Notes: generated by a model not told the origin, from the letters alone. DNA of 9,458 nt from CAJWPI01 sp964571215 (GCA_964571215.1 CAZMZZ010000049.1:1-9458), one strand, 5' to 3'; positions 1 to 6,767 are shown, numbered from the stretch's first letter. A program made the numbers and translations.

Positions 1-524
1 AGAATTGGGCAAGAGAACCTGCTGTAATAGCAGAATATGCTAAACACTATGAAACGGGTAAATCTATGCCTTTAGATCTTCTAGACAAGATATCTAAAGC
101 AGGACAATTCAACCAAGGGTTTGCTACTACGGAATATGTAGCTGCTTCTTATTTAGATATGGCATGGCACAGTCAGAAAGAAAAAGTTAATGATGCTAAC
201 CAGTTTGAAAAAGAAACATTGAATGAAATAGGCCTCATAGACCAAATAGCTAGCAGATATAGAAGCACGTACTTTGCTCATATTTTTGCAGGAGGCTACT
301 CCATGGGATATTACAGTTATCTATGGACTGAAGTATTAGAAGCTGATGCCTTTCAGCCATTTAAAGAGAAAGGAATTTTTGATAAAGAGACAGCCAATAA
401 ACTTAAAAAATATGTCTACTCTGCAGGAAATACTGATGACTTGATGAGCCAATATGTTAGGTATAGAGGATTTGAACCTAAGATAAAACCACTTTTAGAA
501 AAGCGCGGATTAGATGAATTTTGA
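1..524 (+). CDS. dcp: Peptidyl-dipeptidase Dcp-like M3 metallopeptidase, C-terminal part (5' end outside window)
   Basis: Reading opens at base 3 and continues without a stop to TGA at 522-524, so the ATG at 66 is internal and the gene starts before the window. The ~174 visible residues match the C-terminal helical domain of M3 family oligopeptidases. Recognisable blocks are NQGFATTEY (near bases 111-137), then AGGYSMGYYSYLWTEVLEAD, a Tyr/Gly-rich substrate-binding segment, and near the end a SAGNTDDL block followed by KPLLEKRGL, which is the usual Dcp terminus. The zinc site (HExxH) lies upstream and cannot be seen. Members remove C-terminal dipeptides from peptides in the cytoplasm or periplasm; the compartment cannot be judged without the N-terminus. 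Oligopeptidase A (PrlC) is the close alternative, but the EKRGL-type ending favours Dcp. The stop overlaps the next gene's TTG start, implying co-transcription. Confidence 0.9.
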   Translation, partial: NWAREPAVIAEYAKHYETGKSMPLDLLDKISKAGQFNQGFATTEYVAASYLDMAWHSQKEKVNDANQFEKETLNEIGLIDQIASRYRSTYFAHIFAGGYSMGYYSYLWTEVLEADAFQPFKEKGIFDKETANKLKKYVYSAGNTDDLMSQYVRYRGFEPKIKPLLEKRGLDEF

Positions 525-1426
525 AGAAATATATTCATACTCCGTTTAAAGGCGGATCAGGCGGGGTAAAGCTAGGTCTTGAACCTATAGAAGAGCCCTA
601 CTGGCTTGAAATAGATACCCTATTTATAAAAGAAATAGAAAAAAAGAGAGAACTTTTTAATTCTAATAAGAATAAAGTTTTTCAAGTTGTTGATGAGTCG
701 CAAGAATCTCAAATTGAATTATTGAGATATATTAAAAATTATCTTAATGAATACTATCCAGATAATTTCACCTTTAATGGAAATAAAATCCAAATAGAGA
801 TAAATGGAGAAACTCTGCTAATTGAAGAAGATCTACTAAAACCATTAGAAACTTCTTCTTTTTTAGTTCAGGAAGATCTTTTATTAATGTTGCCTGATGC
901 AAAAAATTCTTATCGTCTTGGAGCTGCATCTCTTTGTGCTCCTTCAAATTGGTCATTAACCGAGAAGTTTAACAAGTCACTCCTTGGGCTTCATGCTGGG
1001 GTTCCTGGCTATAAAGAAAAAATTTCTAGGAGAGTAAATAAAATTTTCTGTCGTTTAGAAGAAGACAGAATCTTTGAAAGATTCAATTGGTCAATTTACG
1101 ATAACCCCTCTCTTTTCCAACCTAAGAAAAGTAAAACTGATGTAACTAGATGCCCTGATTTGAAAGTAGCAGATGCAGGAGATAAGCTCTTTATAAGAGT
1201 AGAGAGGCAGACTATTAGAAGGCTACCAATATCACATGCAGTAATTTTTACTGTAAGAGTTCACGTTTATCCTCTTTCTTCAATAAAAGATGATTTAAAT
1301 AAACTTACTGATCTCCGTTTAGCAATAGAGAACCTTCCAACAAAAATGAAAAGATATAAAGCACTTGATCAAATTGAAAAACCAATATTAGGATGGTTAG
1401 AAGAGAGGATTGTTAAACTGAGATGA
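521..1426 (+). CDS. DUF3445 / haem-dependent oxidative N-demethylase-like protein
   Basis: A 301-residue protein of the DUF3445 family. The characterised member is a haem oxidative demethylase with a PAS-like fold that removes methyl groups from secondary amines. Family blocks appear in order: PFKGGSGGVKLGLEPI (8-23), VQEDLLLM (116-123), CAPSNW (139-144), HAGVPGY (158-164), ERFNWSIYD (186-194), ERQTIRRLP (228-236) and FTVRVHVYPL (243-252). Length is normal for the family and there is no signal peptide, so it is probably cytoplasmic. The TTG start is almost forced: an in-frame TGA lies at 515-517, the conserved PF-GG block begins at residue 8, and the first internal Met is residue 123. TTG overlaps the dcp stop as TTGA and no good Shine-Dalgarno sequence precedes it, so translational coupling to dcp is likely. 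Family membership is firm. The substrate is unknown, and no reductase partner gene is adjacent. Confidence 0.85.
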   Translation: MKKYIHTPFKGGSGGVKLGLEPIEEPYWLEIDTLFIKEIEKKRELFNSNKNKVFQVVDESQESQIELLRYIKNYLNEYYPDNFTFNGNKIQIEINGETLLIEEDLLKPLETSSFLVQEDLLLMLPDAKNSYRLGAASLCAPSNWSLTEKFNKSLLGLHAGVPGYKEKISRRVNKIFCRLEEDRIFERFNWSIYDNPSLFQPKKSKTDVTRCPDLKVADAGDKLFIRVERQTIRRLPISHAVIFTVRVHVYPLSSIKDDLNKLTDLRLAIENLPTKMKRYKALDQIEKPILGWLEERIVKLR

Positions 1427-1428
1427 CT

Positions 1429-1474
1429 TTTTTTAGAGGTGTTCAGAAAGAAAGAGCTCCATAACTCTAAAAAA
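1429..1474. repeat. 10-bp A/T-rich inverted repeat at the end of the DUF3445 gene
   Basis: TTTTTTAGAG (1429-1438) is the exact reverse complement of CTCTAAAAAA (1465-1474), with 26 bases between. It starts three bases after the DUF3445 stop. It could act as a weak terminator for the dcp-DUF3445 unit, but the stem is A/T-dominated and the loop is long. It also falls inside the 3' end of the S9 remnant, so it may simply reflect former coding sequence. Confidence 0.25.
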
Positions 1475-1668
1475 TTCCAATCGATTCTTAGCTAAACTTA
1501 AAAAGTGGTCACTATCTTCTTGTTGAATATATATAATCAGCTTTAGCCCTTCTTAAGGCAGCTTCCATTCTTGTGCCATGTTCAAGTGTAACTCTTGAAT
1601 CATCTTCTCCTTGGACAAGGAAACTCCTGGGTACATAAGTAAAGTTAAAACTCAGGTAAATAAATATT
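1433..1668 (-). pseudogene. Remnant of an S9 (prolyl oligopeptidase-type) peptidase C-terminus, truncated and frameshifted
   Basis: Two adjacent minus-strand frames together read as the end of an S9 serine peptidase. The first frame (about 1668 to 1512) contains PRSFLVQGEDDSRV and then LEHGTRMEAALRRAKADYIY, the usual segment around the catalytic Asp (second D of GEDD, bases 1599-1601). It hits TAG at 1512-1514. The shifted frame (about 1522 to 1433) continues with EDSDHFLSLAKNRLEFF and ends FLSEHL-stop. This is the S9 terminus with the catalytic His (bases 1505-1507). Dropping one A at about base 1520 joins the halves with no missing residues. An in-frame TAA just above 1668 ends the similarity, and the clear match begins only near 1637. 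The rest of the ~600-residue gene, including the nucleophile Ser, is absent. The carotenoid oxygenase gene now lies immediately upstream on the same strand. It is most likely a non-functional relic. Family assignment is by pattern recognition. Confidence 0.78.
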
Positions 1669-1687
1669 TATTATTCATAATTTTATT

Positions 1688-3142
1688 TTATAAATTTTCA
1701 GGTAAAACAAAACCACTATGAAACCCTGGAGGTATTTGTTGGGGAACAATTAGTTGGCATAAAGGACCTTTAGATAAATCTTCTGCTGGATAGATTTGAA
1801 TCTCCCCCTTATTGCTTTTGGTGTTAGTTACAAAAGTTATAAGGTAACCGTCATCTTCTGAGTGAGCATTATATCGGGGAGCAAATTGCATTTCACTACC
1901 AAAACTTCCCTCTGGAAATTTATATTTTTGGCTGGTGTTTGTTTTGCTGTCTATCTTGACAAGTCCATCAAATAAAATTACATCAGTATCTGCTAGAGAC
2001 ACATGATAGCTATATCTAGAAGCAATACCTCCATATCGACTATTTATTGTTGGAAACTCAGTTAATAAATCTTCTATTCTCTCTTCTTTTGTACTGCCAG
2101 TTTCTAGATTAAATCTATACCTGTGATAGCAAGCATCTAATTTGAGCCAAGCTAACATTGTTCCATAAGGCCCAGAAAGCTTTTGTCTTACTTTTTGTGA
2201 AGGAACTGGTGTAGACATCCTGCAAACATCTAGCACTACCTCTACACCTTCTTCCCACGAATTTATTACATGGTAAATATAGCAAGGGTCAGCTTCGAAC
2301 CACCTAATGGTATCTCCAGATTCCATTCTTTTTAAAACTCCAAATCGACTTTGGATTTCAGGGTAGAAAGTTACTTTATGAACATCTTTTTTTAAAAGCT
2401 TAGGGTCCCAAAACATAGGTAAATCCATCAAAATAGAATAGTTAGTAGTAAAAGCCATAGAATGAGGTAGTCGGGCGCCTGGTAAATCTATTTCGGTAAA
2501 ATTCACTAACTCAGATTTTTTGTTTAATACACCGTAAGTCATATAAGGAGGTTTAACTGAGTAATCAAAGAAAAGTAAATCCCCTGTAGCTTCATCAGTT
2601 AAACAGTGAGCTGACATTTGTCTAGCTCCACGCGATCTTAGATTTATAGTTCCTAAGGTGTTTAAGTTAGATGGATCTAAACAATAGGCTTCGCCACATT
2701 GATAAAATGTAGAAATAGCTTTGCCTGCATGGATAGTAATATCTGTATTTGAATTATCTTTTAACCATTGATCAGAGCCCCAGGCAGTTTCAAGTGTTCT
2801 ATTTGGAGTATCCATTAAGCCTGGCCAAATGGACTTCTTCTTATTACTTTCTTTTTTGAAAGCTCTAGTTGTAACCCACTTATTTTTATAGCTTACTTTC
2901 CCGTCTTTGAATTGCGCAGAATGCACCATTCCGTCTCCATCAAACCAGTGATAATTACCATATGGTTGAAACCTTTGATTGGGTCCATTTCTGAGATAGA
3001 TACCAGAGAAATCTGTAGGTATTTCTCCAATACACTCTAGTTTTGCTTCAGAGATTTCGTTTCTTACAGGTTCATGTGGTCCAGTAAGATAAGGGTTGTC
3101 ACCAAAATCTACTAAATTATCAAAAAATTCATGTGTTGCCAC
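1688..3142 (-). CDS. Carotenoid cleavage oxygenase (RPE65/CCD family)
   Basis: A 484-residue non-haem iron oxygenase that splits a C=C bond in carotenoids, apocarotenoids or stilbene-type substrates. The N-terminal family block is intact: GIYLRNGPNQRFQPYGNYHW (47-66) followed by FDGDGMVH (67-74). The four iron-binding histidines are visible: H179 in SAHCLTDEATGDLLFFDY, H227 in ARLPHSMAFTTNY, H291 in YIYHVINSWEEG and H475 in PPGFHSGFV near the C-terminus. Candidate second-shell glutamates are in NSWEEG, GSEMQF and AHSEDDGYL. Length is normal and there is no signal peptide. The start is GTG (3140-3142), six bases after GGAGA (3148-3152). The gene is divergent from 3317 and ends just upstream of a dead S9 peptidase fragment. 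Substrate cannot be told from sequence: apocarotenoid and lignostilbene cleavage are both possible. This is not the Blh-type beta-carotene dioxygenase usually paired with proteorhodopsin. Confidence 0.93.
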   Translation of the reverse strand: MATHEFFDNLVDFGDNPYLTGPHEPVRNEISEAKLECIGEIPTDFSGIYLRNGPNQRFQPYGNYHWFDGDGMVHSAQFKDGKVSYKNKWVTTRAFKKESNKKKSIWPGLMDTPNRTLETAWGSDQWLKDNSNTDITIHAGKAISTFYQCGEAYCLDPSNLNTLGTINLRSRGARQMSAHCLTDEATGDLLFFDYSVKPPYMTYGVLNKKSELVNFTEIDLPGARLPHSMAFTTNYSILMDLPMFWDPKLLKKDVHKVTFYPEIQSRFGVLKRMESGDTIRWFEADPCYIYHVINSWEEGVEVVLDVCRMSTPVPSQKVRQKLSGPYGTMLAWLKLDACYHRYRFNLETGSTKEERIEDLLTEFPTINSRYGGIASRYSYHVSLADTDVILFDGLVKIDSKTNTSQKYKFPEGSFGSEMQFAPRYNAHSEDDGYLITFVTNTKSNKGEIQIYPAEDLSKGPLCQLIVPQQIPPGFHSGFVLPENL

Positions 3143-3147
3143 TTATT

Positions 3148-3152
3148 TCTCC
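3148..3152 (-). promoter_or_regulatory. Shine-Dalgarno site of the carotenoid oxygenase gene
   Basis: The minus strand reads GGAGA followed by AATAA-type spacer and then GTG at 3142-3140. The spacing fixes the non-ATG start; the nearest in-frame ATG is not close to a comparable site. Confidence 0.6.
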
Positions 3153-3266
3153 AAACTAGAATTATGTCTTATTTGTTTAATGACCGAAACTGATTATTAT
3201 GTACATTAAGGAAAATTTTTCATTTGTTAAAAATAAATAAAAGCTCAATTAATAAGCTTCTAGAAT

Positions 3267-3295
3267 TTGAATGCTTTAAAATAGTTAATTAAATT
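3267..3295 (+). promoter_or_regulatory. Candidate sigma70-type promoter for the DsbA/HCCA isomerase gene
   Basis: TTGAAT (3267-3272) and TAAATT (3290-3295) are separated by 17 bases and lie 21 bases upstream of the ATG at 3317. The predicted transcript start near 3302 would give a very short leader. In sequence this AT-rich, chance matches are common, so support is modest. Confidence 0.3.
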
Positions 3296-3298
3296 AAC
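3284..3298. repeat. Perfect palindrome GTTAATT-A-AATTAAC, possible operator
   Basis: Two 7-base arms are exact inverted copies around a single central A. The element covers the candidate -10 box (3290-3295) of the plus-strand operon, which is where a repressor would be placed. No regulator gene is present in the window, so the operator role is inference only. Confidence 0.35.
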
Positions 3299-3316
3299 CA
3301 TTAAAGACAATAAGAT

Positions 3317-4648
3317 ATGTCTATATTCTCAACCATAAGAAACTTTCTGGCCAGTAAAGTTATGTCAAAAGTACTTAAAGACTGGTCTGATCAAAGTATT
3401 CTTCTAAAAAAAAGAGAAAAGTTTGAATTAATAAGAAAAAAAGAAGGTAGACCCCACCAAGTCTTTTATTTTCATGAATTATCAGACCCTTATTCACATA
3501 TCACTTCACAACTTGTTAGTAGATTAAATCAAAATTACGATATTGAACTTATCCCTTTGCTTGTAGGATCTCCTCCAAAGGCAACTGTTCATGAACCAAG
3601 CCTCTATAGAAAATATTGTCTTTCTGATGCTTTGAGAGTAGCTCCTTTTTACCAAGTAGCATTTCCTAGTTCTTCACTACCAGAAGATAATATTATTCTT
3701 TTAGGTCAAAGAGTGTTGAGCAGCCTAGACAAAGATGCCTTTATAAATTCTCTGGCAGAAATTAATAACTTTGTTTGGTCTGGAAACCAAGAAGCCTTAG
3801 AGGCTCTAGTAGATGATAAAACCCTATCAAAGGAAGAAATGCTATCAGTGATTTCTTCAAACGAGCAAAAAAGAGATAAGGTAGAAGCTTATATGGGTTC
3901 AACCTTTAGTTATGAAGGAGAACTCTATTGGGGTGCAGATCGTCTTGATCATCTAGAAGAAAGATTAATAGATTTGGGTTTGAAAAATAATTCGAATAAA
4001 AGTTTAATTTCAGAAAAGAAACAAATAATTGCAACTAATATTCCACAAGAATCTAATCTCGAATTAGAGTTCTATCCTTCTCTTAATAGTCCTTATACTT
4101 CAATAGCATTTGAAAGAGTAAAAGAGTTGGAATCTAGTTATCCTATAAAAATTGTTACAAAACCAGTTTTGCCGATGCTCATGAGGAATATGACAATTCC
4201 TAGATATAAAGCTAAATATATTTTTAAAGATACAGCTAGAGAAGCCAGGAAGTATGGAATCCCTTTTGGTAAAGTAAAAAGTCCTTTGGGTAAGCCTGCT
4301 GAAAGAGCCTATTCTCTTTTTCCATGGATAGATCAACAGGGAAAAGGTTTTGAATATATGTATAGACTTATGATTGCTTCTTTTAGGAAAGGGGAAGATA
4401 TTGGGAAAAGAAGTCATTTGAAAAATTTAATAGAAGATCTTCAATTAGAATGGAGTGAGGCTGAGAAGTACTTAGACAGTGATGAATGGAAAGAAATTTT
4501 AGAAAAGAATAGGCTTATTATGTATGAAGGTAGCTCTTGGGGAGTTCCTACTTTCAGACTAGTAGACGGAGAAAATAATTTTACCACTTGGGGTCAAGAC
4601 AGAATTTGGTTGGTAGAACAAGAAATTATAAAACGTTTAAATCAATAG
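3317..4648 (+). CDS. Tandem DsbA / 2-hydroxychromene-2-carboxylate isomerase-like protein (two thioredoxin-fold domains)
   Basis: A 443-residue protein built from two copies of the DsbA-like/HCCA isomerase (kappa-GST type) fold. Copy 1 spans about 45-220: it opens with VFYFHELSDPYSHITSQLV (49-67) and closes with YWGADRLDHLEERL (204-217). Copy 2 spans about 246-443: it opens with LELEFYPSLNSPYTSIAFER (248-267) and closes with GVPTFRL (409-415, cis-Pro loop) and WGQDRIWLVEQEI (425-437). The SPYS/SPYT element and the WGxDR ending are typical of the isomerase family. No CxxC is present, so it is not a disulfide oxidase. Copy 1 has GSTF where copy 2 has GVPTF, so it may lack the cis-proline and be non-catalytic. 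There is no signal peptide. The ATG has only a weak ribosome site. A 9-base gap to the serine hydrolase implies an operon. Glutathione-dependent isomerase or transferase chemistry is likely; the substrate is unknown. Confidence 0.82.
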   Translation: MSIFSTIRNFLASKVMSKVLKDWSDQSILLKKREKFELIRKKEGRPHQVFYFHELSDPYSHITSQLVSRLNQNYDIELIPLLVGSPPKATVHEPSLYRKYCLSDALRVAPFYQVAFPSSSLPEDNIILLGQRVLSSLDKDAFINSLAEINNFVWSGNQEALEALVDDKTLSKEEMLSVISSNEQKRDKVEAYMGSTFSYEGELYWGADRLDHLEERLIDLGLKNNSNKSLISEKKQIIATNIPQESNLELEFYPSLNSPYTSIAFERVKELESSYPIKIVTKPVLPMLMRNMTIPRYKAKYIFKDTAREARKYGIPFGKVKSPLGKPAERAYSLFPWIDQQGKGFEYMYRLMIASFRKGEDIGKRSHLKNLIEDLQLEWSEAEKYLDSDEWKEILEKNRLIMYEGSSWGVPTFRLVDGENNFTTWGQDRIWLVEQEIIKRLNQ

Positions 4649-4651
4649 GAG
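4647..4651 (+). promoter_or_regulatory. Shine-Dalgarno site of the serine hydrolase gene
   Basis: AGGAG overlaps the TAG stop of the preceding gene (4646-4648) and sits six bases before the ATG at 4658. It is the clearest ribosome site in the plus-strand half and supports co-translation of the two genes. Confidence 0.75.
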
Positions 4652-4657
4652 AATTGT

Positions 4658-5791
4658 ATGGAAGTACATGGAGATTGTGATCCAAAGTTCACCAAAGTTA
4701 AAGAAAAATTTGCTGATCTTTACCTACAAGAAAGGGAATTGGGTTCAGCATTTGCGATATTTAAAGATGGCAAACCTCTTGTAAACATTTGGGCAGGTTA
4801 CCAAGATCTAAAAAAAACTAGAATATGGAAAGAAGATACTCTAGTTACTGTGTACTCTACTACCAAAGGTATAGCTGCTTTATGTATTGCTCTAGCTGTT
4901 GAAAAAGGACTTCTTGATTATCAAGAAAGGGTAGAAAAATATTGGCCAGAATTTGGATGTAATGGAAAAAAAGAAATAACTGTTTCAATGTTAATGTCCC
5001 ATCAAGCAGGAATATGTAGCCCTATGACAAAAAATATATATGACTACTATAGTCAAGAATCTATGGCAAAAAAACTTGCTTCCATGCATCCTATTTGGAA
5101 ACCAGGAACCAAGTGCGGTTATCACTCTATGACATATGGTTGGCTGGTAGCTGAATTAATTTTAAGGGTAACAGGAAAAACAATTGGAACCTTCTTCCGG
5201 CAAGAAATAGGTGATAGAAATGATATAGATTTCTTTATTGGTCTGCCTGAAGATGAAGAGTTTAGGGTTGCTGAATTAGAATCTTTTGAGAAGATCTTAG
5301 ACAACCAGAACAAGAGCACAAATAAAAAAATAGAATTAACAGTTGCTCAAGAAGCTTTAAAAGAATCTGTTAATACTTTAGATTATCATAATACTAGAGA
5401 GTGGAGACAAGCTGAAATACCTGCAGCAAACGGACAGGGAAGTGCAGCTGGCTTAGCTAAACTATATAGCTTAGTTACTCCTGAAGACTTATCTTTAAGA
5501 ATCTTAGATGAAAGGATTGTCAAGAAAATGACAGAGACTCAAATAGAGGGTAAGGACCTGGTATTAAGAGTTTCCTTGAGATGGGGGAATGGTTTTGTGC
5601 TGAATAAACATAAATTCGTTTATGGTCCTGTAGAGAAGGCTTTTGGTCATTCGGGATATGGAGGTTCTTGTGCTTTTTCAGATCCAGAAAATAAAATAGG
5701 TATCTCTTATGTGATGAATAAAATGGAGAATAATTTTGCTGGAGATGCCCGTTCAATTCAATTGATCAACTCGGCGTATGAGTGCATGTAG
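4658..5791 (+). CDS. Class C beta-lactamase-family serine hydrolase (EstB-like esterase)
   Basis: A 377-residue serine hydrolase of the beta-lactamase class C / family VIII esterase group. The nucleophile motif is STTK (S67, K70) within TVYSTTKGIAALCIALAVEK. The second motif is Y155 in KCGYHSMTYGWLVAE, where esterases have YxS/N. The third motif is GHSGYGG (330-336), replacing the KTG of true beta-lactamases. The N-terminal AFAIFKDGKPLVNIWAGYQD is typical of EstB-like proteins. There is no signal peptide, so it is probably cytoplasmic and cleaves small esters or lactones rather than cell-wall peptides. Start and Shine-Dalgarno site are clear. It follows the DsbA/isomerase gene by nine bases, suggesting a shared pathway. 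The insertion around residues 200-245 is lysine/glutamate-rich and less conserved. Natural substrate is unknown. Confidence 0.9.
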   Translation: MEVHGDCDPKFTKVKEKFADLYLQERELGSAFAIFKDGKPLVNIWAGYQDLKKTRIWKEDTLVTVYSTTKGIAALCIALAVEKGLLDYQERVEKYWPEFGCNGKKEITVSMLMSHQAGICSPMTKNIYDYYSQESMAKKLASMHPIWKPGTKCGYHSMTYGWLVAELILRVTGKTIGTFFRQEIGDRNDIDFFIGLPEDEEFRVAELESFEKILDNQNKSTNKKIELTVAQEALKESVNTLDYHNTREWRQAEIPAANGQGSAAGLAKLYSLVTPEDLSLRILDERIVKKMTETQIEGKDLVLRVSLRWGNGFVLNKHKFVYGPVEKAFGHSGYGGSCAFSDPENKIGISYVMNKMENNFAGDARSIQLINSAYECM

Positions 5792-5805
5792 TTTTGGATG
5801 TTATC

Positions 5806-6765
5806 TTAAATAATAATATTTAAAAGTCTTTCTAACAGCCAAAAACTCCCAATACCTCCTATAGAATAAGAAGCAAACTGGTAACTTGCTTTAGAAATAT
5901 AGATTTTATTTAGAGTCCATATTAGGAATAATGCTAAAGGGATAATAATAATTTGTCCTATTTCAATTCCAATATTAAAGAATAACAATGATAGCCCTAA
6001 TTCATTACTTGAAAAGCCTATCTGAGCTAAAGCTCCAGCAAATCCAAATCCATGTATAAGACCAAAACCGAAAGCTATCAACCAGGGGGTACGAAGATAT
6101 TTTCTTTTCTCCCCTACCTCCAAAGCAAGATAGATTAAAGTTAAAGCTATTAAAGCCTCTGCTAAAGATTGAGAAATCCTTATCAGGTCCAAAACTGATA
6201 AAACCAAAGTTAGGCTATGTGCGACAGTGAAAGCTGTAATGGTTTTAATTAATGTTCCAATTCCTTGTACTACGAAAATCAACCCGATTATAAATAAAAT
6301 ATGGTCTATGCCACTTAATAAATGCTCAACTCCTAACTTAAAATAACTTGTTGGATATAAAGTAGTCTCAAGGGGGATTATTAATTTAGGATTTTCAACA
6401 CTTACTAAACTTTCAAAAGTTGATCCATCTAAATACTTTATGGTTACTAAAGCATCAATCATGCGAGATAATCCTTTAAAATTTATTTCCTTTGCTTTAA
6501 TTGACTCAGTGCAGGTTATAGTTAATTCTAAAGTAGAATATTTGTTTCCTACATAAGGTAATGACTTGTCCTCTTCCTCACATATTTGAGGTAAATCTAC
6601 CTCTCCTTTATTGACGCTTGCATTAATAGGAAACAACCAAGTTACTTCATACTTATTTAATTCCTTTTCTTCTAAAACTAAACGGGCAGGATTTAATTCA
6701 TGTGAATTTATTTGGAAAGAAAAAAGGAATAATAGAAACAACAGAGATTTACAACAAGATGCCAT
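5806..6765 (-). CDS. HupE/UreJ family membrane protein with N-terminal extracytoplasmic domain
   Basis: A 319-residue protein. Residues 1-21 form a signal peptide or anchor with a long Leu/Phe core, followed by HELNPARLVLEE. Residues ~22-140 are a soluble, probably periplasmic, domain. Residues ~141-319 hold about six or seven membrane segments with HupE/UreJ motifs: GVEHLLSGIDHILFIIG (145-161; H148, D154, H155), FTVAHSLTL (179-187; H183), GLIHGFGFAGA (235-245; H238) and FFNIGIEIGQ (262-271; E268). These conserved His/Asp/Glu residues inside the membrane fit metal (nickel or cobalt) handling known for hydrogenase- and urease-linked relatives, but no hydrogenase or urease gene is nearby. The ATG lies two bases after the parvulin gene stop, so it is the third gene of the DUF3604 operon. 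The C-terminus converges on the serine hydrolase gene. Family call is firm; the metal is unproven. Confidence 0.88.
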   Translation of the reverse strand: MASCCKSLLFLLFLFSFQINSHELNPARLVLEEKELNKYEVTWLFPINASVNKGEVDLPQICEEEDKSLPYVGNKYSTLELTITCTESIKAKEINFKGLSRMIDALVTIKYLDGSTFESLVSVENPKLIIPLETTLYPTSYFKLGVEHLLSGIDHILFIIGLIFVVQGIGTLIKTITAFTVAHSLTLVLSVLDLIRISQSLAEALIALTLIYLALEVGEKRKYLRTPWLIAFGFGLIHGFGFAGALAQIGFSSNELGLSLLFFNIGIEIGQIIIIPLALFLIWTLNKIYISKASYQFASYSIGGIGSFWLLERLLNIII

Positions 6766-6767
6766 AG

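Larger units (their letters stand above)
3143..3316. promoter_or_regulatory. Divergent intergenic regulatory region
   Basis: A 174-base, very AT-rich gap between two divergently transcribed genes, so it should hold promoters for both directions. It contains several short symmetric elements: GAAAATTTTTC (3211-3221), TTCTAGAA (3258-3265) and a perfect 7+1+7 palindrome (3284-3298, listed separately). No reading frame with protein-like content was found. For the minus-strand gene only weak promoter candidates were seen, for example CATAAT on the minus strand about 20-25 bases before the GTG with a poor -35, so no site is assigned. Confidence 0.55.

Noticed and set aside
66..66. ATG at base 66 as the start of a 152-residue gene
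   Set aside because: The frame is open to base 3 and the upstream codons also read as Dcp family sequence, so this is an internal Met of a truncated gene.
774..956. Minus-strand 60-codon reading frame
   Set aside because: Antisense to conserved parts of the DUF3445 gene, low complexity, no supporting signals.
1688..3142. Carotenoid oxygenase as a retinal-forming gene for proteorhodopsin
   Set aside because: No rhodopsin or carotenoid biosynthesis gene is in the window, and the usual partner enzyme in marine bacteria (Blh) belongs to a different family, so this role has no support here.
4100..4417. Minus-strand 105-codon reading frame
   Set aside because: Antisense shadow of the second thioredoxin-fold domain; its composition (Phe, Ile, Ser, Arg-rich) is typical of the reverse of an AT-rich gene.
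5520..5756. Minus-strand reading frame opposite the serine hydrolase C-terminus, with another at 5122-5319
   Set aside because: Both lie opposite conserved motifs of the serine hydrolase and have no start signals or family resemblance.
4658..5791. Serine hydrolase as an antibiotic-resistance beta-lactamase
   Set aside because: There is no signal peptide, and the third motif is HSG rather than KTG, which fits esterases of the family better.
5806..5823. A/T-only hairpin TTAAATA-ATAA-TATTTAA as an intrinsic terminator
   Set aside because: There is no G/C in the stem and no following T-run in either direction; such symmetry is expected by chance in AT-rich sequence.
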